A stretch of DNA of 64,000 bases, from positions 62,001 through 126,000 of the forward strand of contig NZ_JAMBOE010000003.1 of assembly GCF_023715465.1 (NCBI RefSeq), given 5' to 3'. This DNA is from Paenibacillus macerans. GTDB lineage: Bacteria > Bacillota > Bacilli > Paenibacillales > Paenibacillaceae. Positions 43,716 through 53,539 of the stretch are shown here, one piece after another; position 1 is the stretch's first letter; every line of letters begins with the position of its first letter. The position numbers and the translations under genes are program-made. The notes beneath the pieces are model-generated. The model had not been told where the DNA came from, ran no database searches, and saw only the letters and a program-made list of their open reading frames with translations.

Positions 43716-45734
43716 TTAAACAAAAGGATGAGGATGCGGGTTGAGTTGTTCCAGCGTCAACGGTTCCGCCGCGTATCCAAGCTCCGCCGGTATCCTTAAC
43801 GCCCGTTCCAGCCCGTGCAGCCGGGTGAGCTGATGTCCAAACGTTATCGGCAGCATGCCCGGGATCAACACTTTGGCGCAGTGCAAATGATGGCGTGAAA
43901 TTTCCGGAGAGGTCTGGTCGATCACAATCACTTCGAGATTCAGCCGTTCGAATATTTGCAGGATATCCTTCAGATCTTCCGTCAGATCAGAATGGCTTGC
44001 CTTGCAAGTAAATTGTTCCGCAAACGTCCGCAGCGGCCCCCGGCCATCCAGCAAAAAATCAAACCTTTCCTCCGCTTGAGGCAAACCGTTCAGCAAAGCA
44101 TGATCCTCCATCTGCAGGACCAGATCAGGGTCATGGAACATGTCCTGCAACTCGTCTTGCCGCTCCGCAAATTTCTCGTTAAGCACAACAACCAGCCCGC
44201 CCAGCTCATGCACAGCGCTTTTCGCCGCCTTTGCCGGGTCAAGATGGGAACCCGCCGCACAGAGCAGATTCATTTTTCCGGGCTCATTGCTTTTCGCCAA
44301 GGCCAAAATGACCGGTATCCGGTTTTCCATCGTAATGTCAAACAAGTAAACTTCATACCCGGCCACCGCTTCAAACCTTTCGATCATCAACCTGAGTTCA
44401 GGGTCGTCCGCAGAGCCTAGGTCCAGCCGCGGGACAGGCAATTGTCCATACCAGGCGATGAGGAACGCGTCGCGCTCAACCACCTCCAAAATCCCGTACA
44501 AAACGGCCTCCTCCAAACTTCCGCCCAAAGCACATCCGTTTGATCCTTCCTCAACAAAGCTCTCGCTGTAGCTCCAGCTGTAATAGGCCAGACACTCCGG
44601 AACCAATATGGTTTTCCGCCGCAAAAAAGAATAACCCCAAACCCAATCCATAACGCGGTCTCGGTCAAACGGTTCGAACGGAAAATCCGGCTGCGCATAC
44701 TGTTCCGGCTTATATAACCCCACTGTGGCAGGGTCGAGTGCTTCGCCGGCAATCCGGTTATAGCTCTCCCGTACCATCGTGCGTTTGCCCCGCGAAACGA
44801 AACCGCAGCGCCGCTCCAATCCCTCCAAAATGGCGGTCAGCCCGCTTTCCGCAAAACAATGACTGCGCCCCCCCGAGACCTCGTCTCCCGTCATCCACGA
44901 AGGCATATTCACATATACCCCGGCAAACGGGGAAAACAGGTCAATCGTCGCTTTGTTAAACACGCCCGTACGTGGATCCAAATAATCATGAATAAGCGCG
45001 TCCTTTAAATCATCGATTCGGCGGGACCGGTAACCGTTTGCGGCTATTTTTGGCCTTGGCGCAAGTTCGATCCGCGCCGACAAAGCAGAATCAGCGGAAA
45101 GTTGTCCGCATACTTCGCACAACGGATCCGGCAGGACAAAATGCAGCGAGCTCTCCAGCGTCTCCAGATTAACGATATACAGATGATCTTCCGAACGCGC
45201 TTTTTTCCCGTTAAGATAAAGGCGGCACTCGTTAACGGCAATGTGCGCCGCATGCACAAGCCCCGAACATGAAGGAAGCTCTTTACTTGGAATTTCCCCC
45301 GGCGCGAGCAGCGAAAACAGCGAGGCCTTAACATCGCCGCCGTCTCGTCCGGCAAGCTCCCGCCGCTGGTCCGCACACCGGTAACATCCTCCAGCCCCCG
45401 GTCCAACCAAAGGTCCGACTACAGCCTCATTCACGGAGGTAAGGAAACGCAGCCAAGGGACGCCTTTTTGCCGCAGCGCTTCTTCCTCCTTGAAATCCGC
45501 CGCCGAATTTCCGTCATCGCGAATCCATACGATAAGCTCCGTCCCCTCCGGCAACCCGGCAATCCATTCATTGCGATCGTTTCGTTCGTTTTTCCATACG
45601 GTCTCATACAGCGCGGATAGCTGGTTATTCACCATCTCAGCGAGCACCCCCTCCCCGATCACCGCCACCGTCCGATGATTCGGACCGGAACCTTCGGCAG
45701 GGTCTTGCGGGTTGCCGCCTTCCAAGCTTGTCAT
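43716..45734 (-). CDS. Fused TOMM cyclodehydratase (ThiF-like plus YcaO domain)
   Basis: A 672-aa enzyme predicted to turn Cys/Ser/Thr of a precursor peptide into thiazoline/oxazoline rings using ATP. The N-terminal third is ThiF/E1-like, with zinc-type Cys pairs (GGCYRCADQ and DPLCEVCGQL). The YcaO domain shows the ATP/Mg motifs GLTAILEGLERRCG and EAVLYGILEVVERDAFL, and the C-terminus ends NPHPHPFV, the PxPxP tail seen in ring-forming YcaO proteins. I choose ATG 45734, seven bases after GGGAGG. No precursor, dehydrogenase or exporter gene is near, so the precursor must be elsewhere if the pair is active. Confidence 0.85.
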   Translation of the reverse strand: MTSLEGGNPQDPAEGSGPNHRTVAVIGEGVLAEMVNNQLSALYETVWKNERNDRNEWIAGLPEGTELIVWIRDDGNSAADFKEEEALRQKGVPWLRFLTSVNEAVVGPLVGPGAGGCYRCADQRRELAGRDGGDVKASLFSLLAPGEIPSKELPSCSGLVHAAHIAVNECRLYLNGKKARSEDHLYIVNLETLESSLHFVLPDPLCEVCGQLSADSALSARIELAPRPKIAANGYRSRRIDDLKDALIHDYLDPRTGVFNKATIDLFSPFAGVYVNMPSWMTGDEVSGGRSHCFAESGLTAILEGLERRCGFVSRGKRTMVRESYNRIAGEALDPATVGLYKPEQYAQPDFPFEPFDRDRVMDWVWGYSFLRRKTILVPECLAYYSWSYSESFVEEGSNGCALGGSLEEAVLYGILEVVERDAFLIAWYGQLPVPRLDLGSADDPELRLMIERFEAVAGYEVYLFDITMENRIPVILALAKSNEPGKMNLLCAAGSHLDPAKAAKSAVHELGGLVVVLNEKFAERQDELQDMFHDPDLVLQMEDHALLNGLPQAEERFDFLLDGRGPLRTFAEQFTCKASHSDLTEDLKDILQIFERLNLEVIVIDQTSPEISRHHLHCAKVLIPGMLPITFGHQLTRLHGLERALRIPAELGYAAEPLTLEQLNPHPHPFV

Positions 45735-45904
45735 TGTAAATCCTCCCATTGGGTTCGCCTGTTTTATCCCTAATTTATGTTCCAGGCATATGTATCGTTA
45801 CGAAGAAAAATTAGACGATGATGAGAATCGTTACATTCGTCCAATCCAAATTGGTCTAAGCTCAATATATTGGTGTTGTAGCAGAACAAAGGAGGTGGCG
45901 AACA

Positions 45905-46006
45905 ATGAGCTCATTTAGCTGTGCAGGTTTCGGATTTACCAGCGTTGGCGTTATTCTCGTGCTGTTCATCCTGTTGGTAATCGTTTCTAGATCTCTGTTC
46001 ATCTAA
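45905..46006 (+). CDS. YjcZ-type sporulation miniprotein
   Basis: A 33-aa protein, MSSFSCAGFGFTSVGV followed by a hydrophobic stretch ILVLFILLVIVSRSLFI, with an excellent AAAGGAGGTG ribosome site eight bases away. Length, N-terminal Gly/Phe pattern and the VLFILLVIV core are those of the YjcZ family of small spore-associated membrane proteins in Bacillales. It is divergent from the TOMM genes. It could be a transcription neighbour only. The gap after it, 46007-46393, holds a terminator and nothing else I can support. Confidence 0.8.
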   Translation: MSSFSCAGFGFTSVGVILVLFILLVIVSRSLFI

Positions 46007-46278
46007 CCATCAGCTTCCGGGTTGAAATCGCCTATGCATGCATTTCAAGCCGCCATGACGTTCACACCGTTTACATGAACAACCGCAACGTCAAAAAAAA
46101 ACGATAGACGCCGCTCCACGCGTGCTTAACGCACAGATGCCGGCTCCGCAGCAGCGGTGGCAATCTGGGGCGGCGCCTTAAAAAGAACCGGCTCGCGTTG
46201 GCCGGCCGGAACTTAGAAATGATTTGACTTAAGCAAATGGGGATTATAAATCGCAGACAACGCAAAAAAGAATTAACG

Positions 46279-46320
46279 ACCGTTAAAGCCTTGTGAGATC
46301 AAGGGTTTTAACGGTTTTTT
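46279..46320 (+). terminator. Strong terminator
   Basis: ACCGTTAAAGCCTTG pairs with CAAGGGTTTTAACGGT, followed by six T. It is usable for read-through from the YjcZ-type gene or, in reverse, for the hydrolase gene ending at 46394. Confidence 0.8.
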
Positions 46321-46393
46321 ACATACCGCGCCCGTTTTCACCCGCTTCTTCAAATCCGGTCATCTCAATTCCTCCTGCTGCTCGTTAGCTATG

Positions 46394-47434
46394 CTAAACA
46401 TGACGGCGTTCATCCGCCAACTGCTCCCGCAGCCAGGCAAACGCCGGCTCTCCGTTAATTTCATGCCCTCCGGTAAAAAAGTCCGCCTCCACCCGCCCGG
46501 CGCCGCCCGCAGCCTCATAGATCAACTTCAGCCGATCCAGAGCTTGCCTTGCTCCTTCCGGGCCGAATAGGTGATCGGTGTTTCCCGATTCCAGAAACAG
46601 GCCACGCGGGGCAATCAAACCAAGCAGATCGGGCATTTCCGCGTCCTGCAAGATTCCCGGGATGTAATTATCGAGGCAATGGTTCCGGGTCAGGATGCTG
46701 GTTGCAAAAGTCCCCGCATAGCCGCTCACAACCGCACAAGCGAGCCGTTCATCCAGCGCGGCCGTGAAGCCCGCCACCAGCCCTCCTCCCGAGATCCCCA
46801 TAATTCCGATGCGCTCTGGCGCCACTTCTCTGCGGGTCCGCAGGTAGTCCAGCGTCCTCATGGTTTCATAGATGCGAAAGCCGGCCATCGTTTGTCCGGC
46901 CAGCAGCAGCGCCGAGGACAGGCGATAGCAGGAATTCCGGGCCGCATCCTCGCTGGCCCGATCCTCCGCGAGCCGTCTGTCTCCGAAGCCAAGCGCCTCC
47001 GGAGCCGCAACGACAAAGCCCTGCTTCACCAGCGATACGGCAAAATCTTTATGCAAGCCGGGCGGCCCTGTTCGTTCGGCTCCGTCCGGCATCAGACCGA
47101 CAATCTCCCTGCTGCCGTAACCGTGCCCGTGAACGGCGATGACCGCCGACGCGGGCGCAGCCAGCGGACGCTCCGGGAGCAGCAGGTACACCGCCATGCG
47201 CATTCCCTCAAAGGTCGTGATCTCCACACGTTCCCGTACGTAGCCTGGGCAGGATACGCGTTCAAGCCTTGCCGGCTCAAGCTCCGCCGGTAATTCGGGG
47301 AACCCGCCGAGCCGGGCCGCAAAGCTTGCGGCAAGCCCGGCCCGCCACTCTTCAAAGGGAATGTCCTGACGAAAGGCCAGTTTGCGCGGAGCGGTATCGG
47401 TCCACCTTTTCATATGTTGCTCCAATGTGAACAT
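46394..47434 (-). CDS. Alpha/beta hydrolase, acetyl-xylan-esterase/abhydrolase-7 like
   Basis: A 346-aa cytoplasmic esterase-like enzyme. The nucleophile elbow is GIMGISGGGLVAGF, the oxyanion region is AVIAVHGHGYGSREIVG and the C-terminal His is in FFTGGHEINGEPAF. An Asp in GNTDHLFG completes a likely triad. It probably removes acyl groups from plant polysaccharide fragments, given GH28 and GH43 genes nearby. Start ATG 47434, just after the stop of a 39-codon frame whose end carries its GGGGAG ribosome site, so translation is probably coupled. Confidence 0.82.
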   Translation of the reverse strand: MFTLEQHMKRWTDTAPRKLAFRQDIPFEEWRAGLAASFAARLGGFPELPAELEPARLERVSCPGYVRERVEITTFEGMRMAVYLLLPERPLAAPASAVIAVHGHGYGSREIVGLMPDGAERTGPPGLHKDFAVSLVKQGFVVAAPEALGFGDRRLAEDRASEDAARNSCYRLSSALLLAGQTMAGFRIYETMRTLDYLRTRREVAPERIGIMGISGGGLVAGFTAALDERLACAVVSGYAGTFATSILTRNHCLDNYIPGILQDAEMPDLLGLIAPRGLFLESGNTDHLFGPEGARQALDRLKLIYEAAGGAGRVEADFFTGGHEINGEPAFAWLREQLADERRHV

Positions 47435-47436
47435 GA

Positions 47437-47556
47437 TCAGCTTCTCCCCTCGGCGGTTTTTTGAACCTCCGGCTTGTGTTCCCGCGGAATGGAGCCTAAC
47501 GCCTCCTGCAAGCTGCCGTATCCTTCATCACCATGATTGGAAACTGTAATCAGCAT
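47437..47556 (-). pseudogene. N-terminal remnant of a pectinesterase (CE8-like)
   Basis: A 39-codon frame with a good AAAGGAG ribosome site reads MLITVSNHGDEGYGSLQEAL, then GSIPREHKPEV. This matches the first strand of pectin methylesterases (ITVxxDGxGDYxTIQEAIDxIP). The rest of the gene is absent and the frame ends two bases before the esterase start. It is best read as a deletion remnant that still serves as a translated leader for the downstream gene. Confidence 0.5.
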
Positions 47557-47601
47557 GTTTGACTCCTTTCATATTTCGAGGTATTAATTTTATAGATGCG
47601 T

Positions 47602-47769
47602 GTTCAAAAAGTCGGGTTTTCAGGATTGAGAAGGTTGGATGAAGCTAGGGACTGAGTAGCGGAGCGTACGTTTTGGGTACGTGAGCAACGGAAGGCCCTG
47701 CTGAATTCAAGATTCGACGTCGATTCCGCTCCTTGAACTACTTCGTCATGGGAAGACGACTTTTTGAAC
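47602..47769. mobile_element. MITE-like element with 13-bp terminal inverted repeats
   Basis: GTTCAAAAAGTCG (47602-47614) is inverted at 47757-47769. The 168-bp body has no coding capacity. The 16-bp sequence TTATAGATGCGTGTTC occurs on both sides (47590-47605 and 47776-47791). It lies between the divergent leader frame and the AraC gene and may displace or supply promoter sequence. I saw no transposase. Confidence 0.65.
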
Positions 47770-47809
47770 AACCTCTTATAGATGCGTGTTCGAAGAAAAG
47801 AGGCAGATC

Positions 47810-48685
47810 ATGGTCAACGTAACGGGTCCGAATCCCAAATATCATATCGAACAGGGGCGCTTCAGTATTCAGCATATGATGCGCAAGGGCGCTACCGCCA
47901 TGCCGCGTCCCCACAGCCACAAATGGATGGAGCTTTATTATCTGTCGGAAGGGGAACGGGTCTATTTTGTGGACAATCGGGTGATCACTGTCCACAAGGG
48001 AGAGCTCATCCTGATTCCCGGCGGGGAGCTTCACTCCACCGCTAGCTCCGAAATCGCCGAATTCGAGCGGATTCTGATCCATTACGATCCCACGCTGCTT
48101 CCGCACGCCCTGCGCGATGAATCCGTATGGTTTCATGGCCGGGGATACCGCTTGTTCAGACTGACCTTACGCGAACAGGATGATGCGGAGAATCTCCTGG
48201 ACCGGATGCTGGAAGAATGCCGGCTGGGCAAGCCCTACTACGAAAGCTGCGTCATCGCTTTGCTGACCGAGCTGATGATTTTGCTGCAGCGTTCTGGGGG
48301 CTCCCCAAAGGCCTCCGAGCGGAATCATCCGCTGCATGAACTGGTGACCGATGTAGCCACCTATATTCGCGCCCGTTACCGCGAGGCTCTCACCATAGAG
48401 GAAACGGCCAAGCATTTTTTTATTAGTCCGTCCTACTTAAGCCGAATCTTCTATCGTTTCACGGGCTTCCACTTCCGTGAATATATCGTCCATCTTCGCG
48501 TCAGGGAAGCGGAACGGATGCTCGCCGGGTCCTCCGCCAAAATCCAGGAAATCGCCGCAGCGGTCGGATTTGAGCATCTGTCCCACTTTAATAAAACCTT
48601 TAAGAAGTCAACCGGACTTACACCGCTTCAATACCGGAAGGAGGCCCAGTCCCGTGCTTCGTTCGGCTCGGGCCCGAAGGAATAA
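47810..48685 (+). CDS. AraC-family regulator with cupin sensor domain
   Basis: A 291-aa regulator. The N-terminal cupin (about 10-100: PHSHKWMELYYLSEGERVYF, then GELILIPGGELHST) probably binds a sugar. The C-terminal AraC HTH pair is ETAKHFFISPSYLSRIFYRF and IQEIAAAVGFEHLSHFNKTF. I choose ATG 47810 after GAGG; a GTG at 47786 lies inside the repeat flanking the MITE-like element. It lies between the esterase and the GH28/GH43 genes, which it likely activates. Confidence 0.9.
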   Translation: MVNVTGPNPKYHIEQGRFSIQHMMRKGATAMPRPHSHKWMELYYLSEGERVYFVDNRVITVHKGELILIPGGELHSTASSEIAEFERILIHYDPTLLPHALRDESVWFHGRGYRLFRLTLREQDDAENLLDRMLEECRLGKPYYESCVIALLTELMILLQRSGGSPKASERNHPLHELVTDVATYIRARYREALTIEETAKHFFISPSYLSRIFYRFTGFHFREYIVHLRVREAERMLAGSSAKIQEIAAAVGFEHLSHFNKTFKKSTGLTPLQYRKEAQSRASFGSGPKE

Positions 48686-48708
48686 CGCGAGTTAGCGCGG
48701 GCGGCTCC

Positions 48709-50169
48709 TTACTCTGTCGCGACAGCGAGATCGCCCGAACGGATTATCCGGATCTCGCCGCAGCGATGAGCCAGCACCTTGGGCTGCTCCTGCTCCGTGG
48801 TTTGCAATACAACATCGTCCAGAACCAAGTCGGCGGCGTTGCGCAAAATTATGCCGCGCTCGCTCTTCGCGCGGAAATTCCTGACGGTCAAACCGGCCAG
48901 CGGCATTTCCGGCAGCCCGTTGACGAGCAGTGCAGTGGCCGCTCCCCGGCAAACCAGATTGCTTAGCCGGATATTCCGGAATACGGGGGTCTCCTCGCTC
49001 ACCGGAAGCGGCTGCTCTTCGTAGCCTTCCGAGCCTTCAACTCCCGCGTAGAACATATGAAAAGACACGGCCTCATGCACAATGCCGCTCATTCGGATAT
49101 TCTCCATCACAATGTCCTCGACCACCCCGCCTCTTCCCCGGGCACTTTTAAAGCGCAGCCCGATATCCGTGCCGATAAACGTACAGTCATGGACCCTGAC
49201 CGCATGGACACCTCCGGACATCTCACTGCCAATCACCACGCCGCCATGACCGTGATACACCGTGCATTGACGGATGGTGATATACTGGCTGGGCAGGCCC
49301 AGCCTGCGTCCCTCTTCATCCTTGCCCGACTTCAGGCAAATGGCGTCATCCCCTACATCAAAGCTGCAGTGCTCGACAAGAGCGTGCGAACAGGACTCCA
49401 GGTCCAGGCCGTCCCCGTTCTGTGAATACCACGGATTTCGCACCTGGACATTCCGTACGGTAATTTGCTCGCAGCCTCGGGGATGCAGGCACCATGCCGG
49501 CGAATTCTGGAAGGTTGGCCCGTCCAGCAGCACTCTCCGGCAGCCCCGTAAGCTTAGCAGTACCGGACGAAGGTAGTCGCGGGCAGCCATATAGGCTTCC
49601 CGGCTCGTCTCCCCCTCCTCCCGCAGTCTCCGGAGGAGGCTCTCCCCCTTCAGCGCCTCGCGGGAAGGCCACCACATTTCACTCTGCGGATCCACCGTTC
49701 CGCCGGAGGCATTCAGGCGATTCCATTGCTGCTCGGTCATCTTGAAGCGCTTCACCGGTCTCCAGCCCTCGCCGCTTCCGTCGAAGATTCCTTCGCCCGT
49801 GATGGCCACATCGCTTAGTCCCTCGCCGTCCAGCGGAGCCTGGCAGCGCCAGCCGGAGTTGCCCTCGTAATGGGAAGAAACCAGAAGATACAGCGTGAAA
49901 TCGGGGTCAAACAGCACCAGCGCTCCCCGTTCGGCGCATAGATTGATTCGGCTGCGCAGCGTCAGCGGTCCTGTCCGCCAAATGCCGGGCGGGATGACCA
50001 CCTTGCCGCCACCCGCGGCGGCGCAGTCGTCCAATGCCGCCTGAATGGCGGAGGTGCACAGCGCCAGTCCGTCCCCTTCCGCCCCGTAATCCGTTACGGT
50101 AAAAATGCGTTCAGGGATAGACGGCAGCTCGGGCAGCGGATACTCATGACCATTAATATCGTTTGTCAT
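48709..50169 (-). CDS. GH28 polygalacturonase-family hydrolase
   Basis: A 486-aa parallel beta-helix enzyme without a signal peptide. All GH28 blocks are visible: NPWYSQNGDGLDLESC (the usual NTD is here NGD), SFDVGDDAICLKSG (catalytic Asp pair), YHGHGGVVIGSEMSGG and GLRFKSARGRGG. It is likely an exo-acting intracellular enzyme on galacturonides or rhamnogalacturonan fragments. Start ATG 50169, eight bases after GGAGGA; it overlaps the GH43 gene by 17 bp, indicating one operon. An AraC regulator converges from the other side. Confidence 0.9.
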   Translation of the reverse strand: MTNDINGHEYPLPELPSIPERIFTVTDYGAEGDGLALCTSAIQAALDDCAAAGGGKVVIPPGIWRTGPLTLRSRINLCAERGALVLFDPDFTLYLLVSSHYEGNSGWRCQAPLDGEGLSDVAITGEGIFDGSGEGWRPVKRFKMTEQQWNRLNASGGTVDPQSEMWWPSREALKGESLLRRLREEGETSREAYMAARDYLRPVLLSLRGCRRVLLDGPTFQNSPAWCLHPRGCEQITVRNVQVRNPWYSQNGDGLDLESCSHALVEHCSFDVGDDAICLKSGKDEEGRRLGLPSQYITIRQCTVYHGHGGVVIGSEMSGGVHAVRVHDCTFIGTDIGLRFKSARGRGGVVEDIVMENIRMSGIVHEAVSFHMFYAGVEGSEGYEEQPLPVSEETPVFRNIRLSNLVCRGAATALLVNGLPEMPLAGLTVRNFRAKSERGIILRNAADLVLDDVVLQTTEQEQPKVLAHRCGEIRIIRSGDLAVATE

Positions 50170-51754
50170 ACCAGCATTCCTCCTCCGCTTTGTCCAGCTC
50201 TTCATAGCTGAACCAGTCAAAGTCGGCATACCGGGAGCTTTCCGCGCCCTGAGAGCTGGCGTACATGCCAATATAAGCCCCGGTAAAACCGCCGGCCAAA
50301 TCCGTGCTGAGCACCCTTCCATCGGCTCCTTCGAGCAGGATCGTCCATTTCTCCGTTTCATCGCCCCGGTAATAAAAGCTGTACTCCTGCCCTCTTGCTT
50401 CAACCTTTAGCTGCACCTTTCGCGACGTATAAGGCGCAGAAGCGAGCAGCTTCTCCTCGCCGCCGCGGCGTTCGAGCAGGCGAAGCGCCCGTTCTCCCGC
50501 TTCCAAACCCAACTCGTACCGGAAATGATAGTCCGCATTCTGCAGCAGCACCAGGCCGGCAACTTCGCCTTCAGCCCCCGGACGGAAGGCCATGTCCGCC
50601 GCCGCTCTGAAGCTCAGATGCTGCTGGCGACGCCCCAAATACGACGGGTTGGCCAGGTCCGAAAGCCGCTCCGGCTTAAGGCGGAGCCGCAGATAGCCGG
50701 GATGATCGGCAAGGCTCCAGAACTCGCCGCGCGGCGTCCGCAAGAAGTTCCACATCGGCGCAAGCGCAGCGGCTTCAAAATCGTCACGCGCCGGCGGCTG
50801 AGGCCATTTCGTCTCCGGCAAATCCGGCGCCGCCGCTGCGAATTCAAGCATCCCTTTGCCCGGGTTCACCACCGGCCATTCATTCTCCCAACTTACCGGT
50901 GTCAGAAACGTTTCCCTTCCCAGGTTGCGGAAATATCCCCCGCAGGTTCGGGAAGCCAGACAGAACATCCACCAGTCTCCATACTGGGTTTCCACAAGTT
51001 CCGCGTGACCGACGTTGACAATCGGAAAGCTTCTCCCCAGATGACGATGCGTCAGTATCGGGTTGGCTTTATTTCCCTCGTAGGGGCCCGTCACGCTCCG
51101 GCTTCTGGCAATCGTAACCGCATGGGTGTGTCCGGTGCCTCCTTCGGCAATCAGCACATAATACCAGCCGCCGATTTTATAAACATGGGGCCCCTCTTGC
51201 GCATGGCCCACCTTAAGAGCCCCTTGCCAGATACTGTGTTTTGGCCCAACCAGCTTTCCCGCTTTCAGATCGATTTCCTGCAGCCAGATATCCATATGCT
51301 TCGGGTAGTCCTGACCTTCGGGCGGAACGCGGTTGCCGGTGTAGTACACCTTCCCGTCATCATCGAAGAACAGGGAAGGATCAATCCCCGGGGCATCCTC
51401 CAGCCATACGGGATCGGACCAGTCCCCGGCCGGGTCGGTTGCCGTTACATAGAAATTATGCTGTTTCTTATCGGTATCGACGTAAGTCGTGATCATATAA
51501 AAGACACCCTGGTGATATCGCAAAGTCGGCGCCCAGATCCCCATGGACGGGCGGATTTGATCCAGATTGAGCTGGGACGGACGATCCAGCACATGACCCA
51601 GTTGACGCCAGTTGACCAGATCCTTGCTGTGAAAAATCGGCACTCCGGGGAAAAATTCAAAGCTTGAGGTCACCAGGTAATAATCCTCGCCAACTCGGAT
51701 CGCCGAAGGGTCGGGATAAAATCCCGGCAGTATCGGATTGCTAAATGTTCTCAA
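50153..51754 (-). CDS. GH43 beta-xylosidase/alpha-L-arabinofuranosidase-like
   Basis: A 533-aa hydrolase. The N-terminal five-bladed propeller has base Asp15 in GFYPDPSAI, the pKa-modulating Asp in GIDPSLFFDDDG and the acid Glu in QEGPHVYKIG. A C-terminal concanavalin-like domain (about 325-520) is typical of two-domain GH43 enzymes. With no signal peptide, it works on imported arabino- or xylo-oligosaccharides. It is first in the operon with GH28. TTAAGTTTAATT at 51810-51821 upstream resembles sites before the LacI/DUF4038 and isomerase genes. Confidence 0.92.
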   Translation of the reverse strand: MRTFSNPILPGFYPDPSAIRVGEDYYLVTSSFEFFPGVPIFHSKDLVNWRQLGHVLDRPSQLNLDQIRPSMGIWAPTLRYHQGVFYMITTYVDTDKKQHNFYVTATDPAGDWSDPVWLEDAPGIDPSLFFDDDGKVYYTGNRVPPEGQDYPKHMDIWLQEIDLKAGKLVGPKHSIWQGALKVGHAQEGPHVYKIGGWYYVLIAEGGTGHTHAVTIARSRSVTGPYEGNKANPILTHRHLGRSFPIVNVGHAELVETQYGDWWMFCLASRTCGGYFRNLGRETFLTPVSWENEWPVVNPGKGMLEFAAAAPDLPETKWPQPPARDDFEAAALAPMWNFLRTPRGEFWSLADHPGYLRLRLKPERLSDLANPSYLGRRQQHLSFRAAADMAFRPGAEGEVAGLVLLQNADYHFRYELGLEAGERALRLLERRGGEEKLLASAPYTSRKVQLKVEARGQEYSFYYRGDETEKWTILLEGADGRVLSTDLAGGFTGAYIGMYASSQGAESSRYADFDWFSYEELDKAEEECWYDKRY

Positions 51755-51809
51755 AACAGGAAGCCTCCTTCACCCAAACATATTGTAAGCACAGCCAATT
51801 ATAGTACAA

Positions 51810-51821
51810 TTAAGTTTAATT
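51810..51821. promoter_or_regulatory. Candidate LacI-type site upstream of GH43
   Basis: TTAAGTTTAATT is 11/12 identical to the inverse of AACTAAACTTAA found at 55670 and 59422. AT-rich, so chance is not excluded. Confidence 0.3.
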
Positions 51822-51907
51822 TTCTTGATTTATCCATGCTATATTTCCATATTTTTATACTTTCATGCTAAGTTTATATTTTTTCAGTGCTTATCAACCG
51901 CAAAAAA

Positions 51908-51947
51908 AATGAAGCGTGCCCCCTTTTTACGAGAGGCACGCTTCATT
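51908..51947 (-). terminator. Terminator of the GH1 gene
   Basis: AATGAAGCGTGCC and GGCACGCTTCATT form a 13-bp stem, followed on the minus strand by eight T. It lies 23 bp past the GH1 stop. Confidence 0.88.
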
Positions 51948-51969
51948 ACGTATTAGTTGGCTGTATGCC

Positions 51970-53433
<1,464 letters not shown>

Positions 53434-53487
53434 CTAAATTTATGTTACACTGGATGCAACACAATCCATCCTTTATTTTTAGCCTAA

Positions 53488-53508
53488 ATGTTGGAACGGG
53501 TTACATGT
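53488..53508. promoter_or_regulatory. Candidate LacI operator between GH1 and lacI-1
   Basis: ATGTTGGAACGGGTTACATG has partial dyad symmetry of the LacI type (TGT...CG...ACA). It lies about 30 bp before the lacI-1 start in the divergent spacer. Weak evidence. Confidence 0.3.
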
Positions 53509-53539
53509 CAACTTTAACTTTTCGGAAAGGGACATTTGC

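Noticed and set aside
45712..45918. A 68-codon plus-strand frame before the YjcZ-type gene
   Set aside because: It overlaps the TOMM gene start and the YjcZ ribosome site and has no ribosome site of its own. It is not a credible TOMM precursor (two Cys only).
46071..46265. A 64-codon Arg/Leu-rich minus-strand frame considered as a bacteriocin precursor
   Set aside because: It has no leader-like part, no Cys/Ser/Thr-rich core and no ribosome site.
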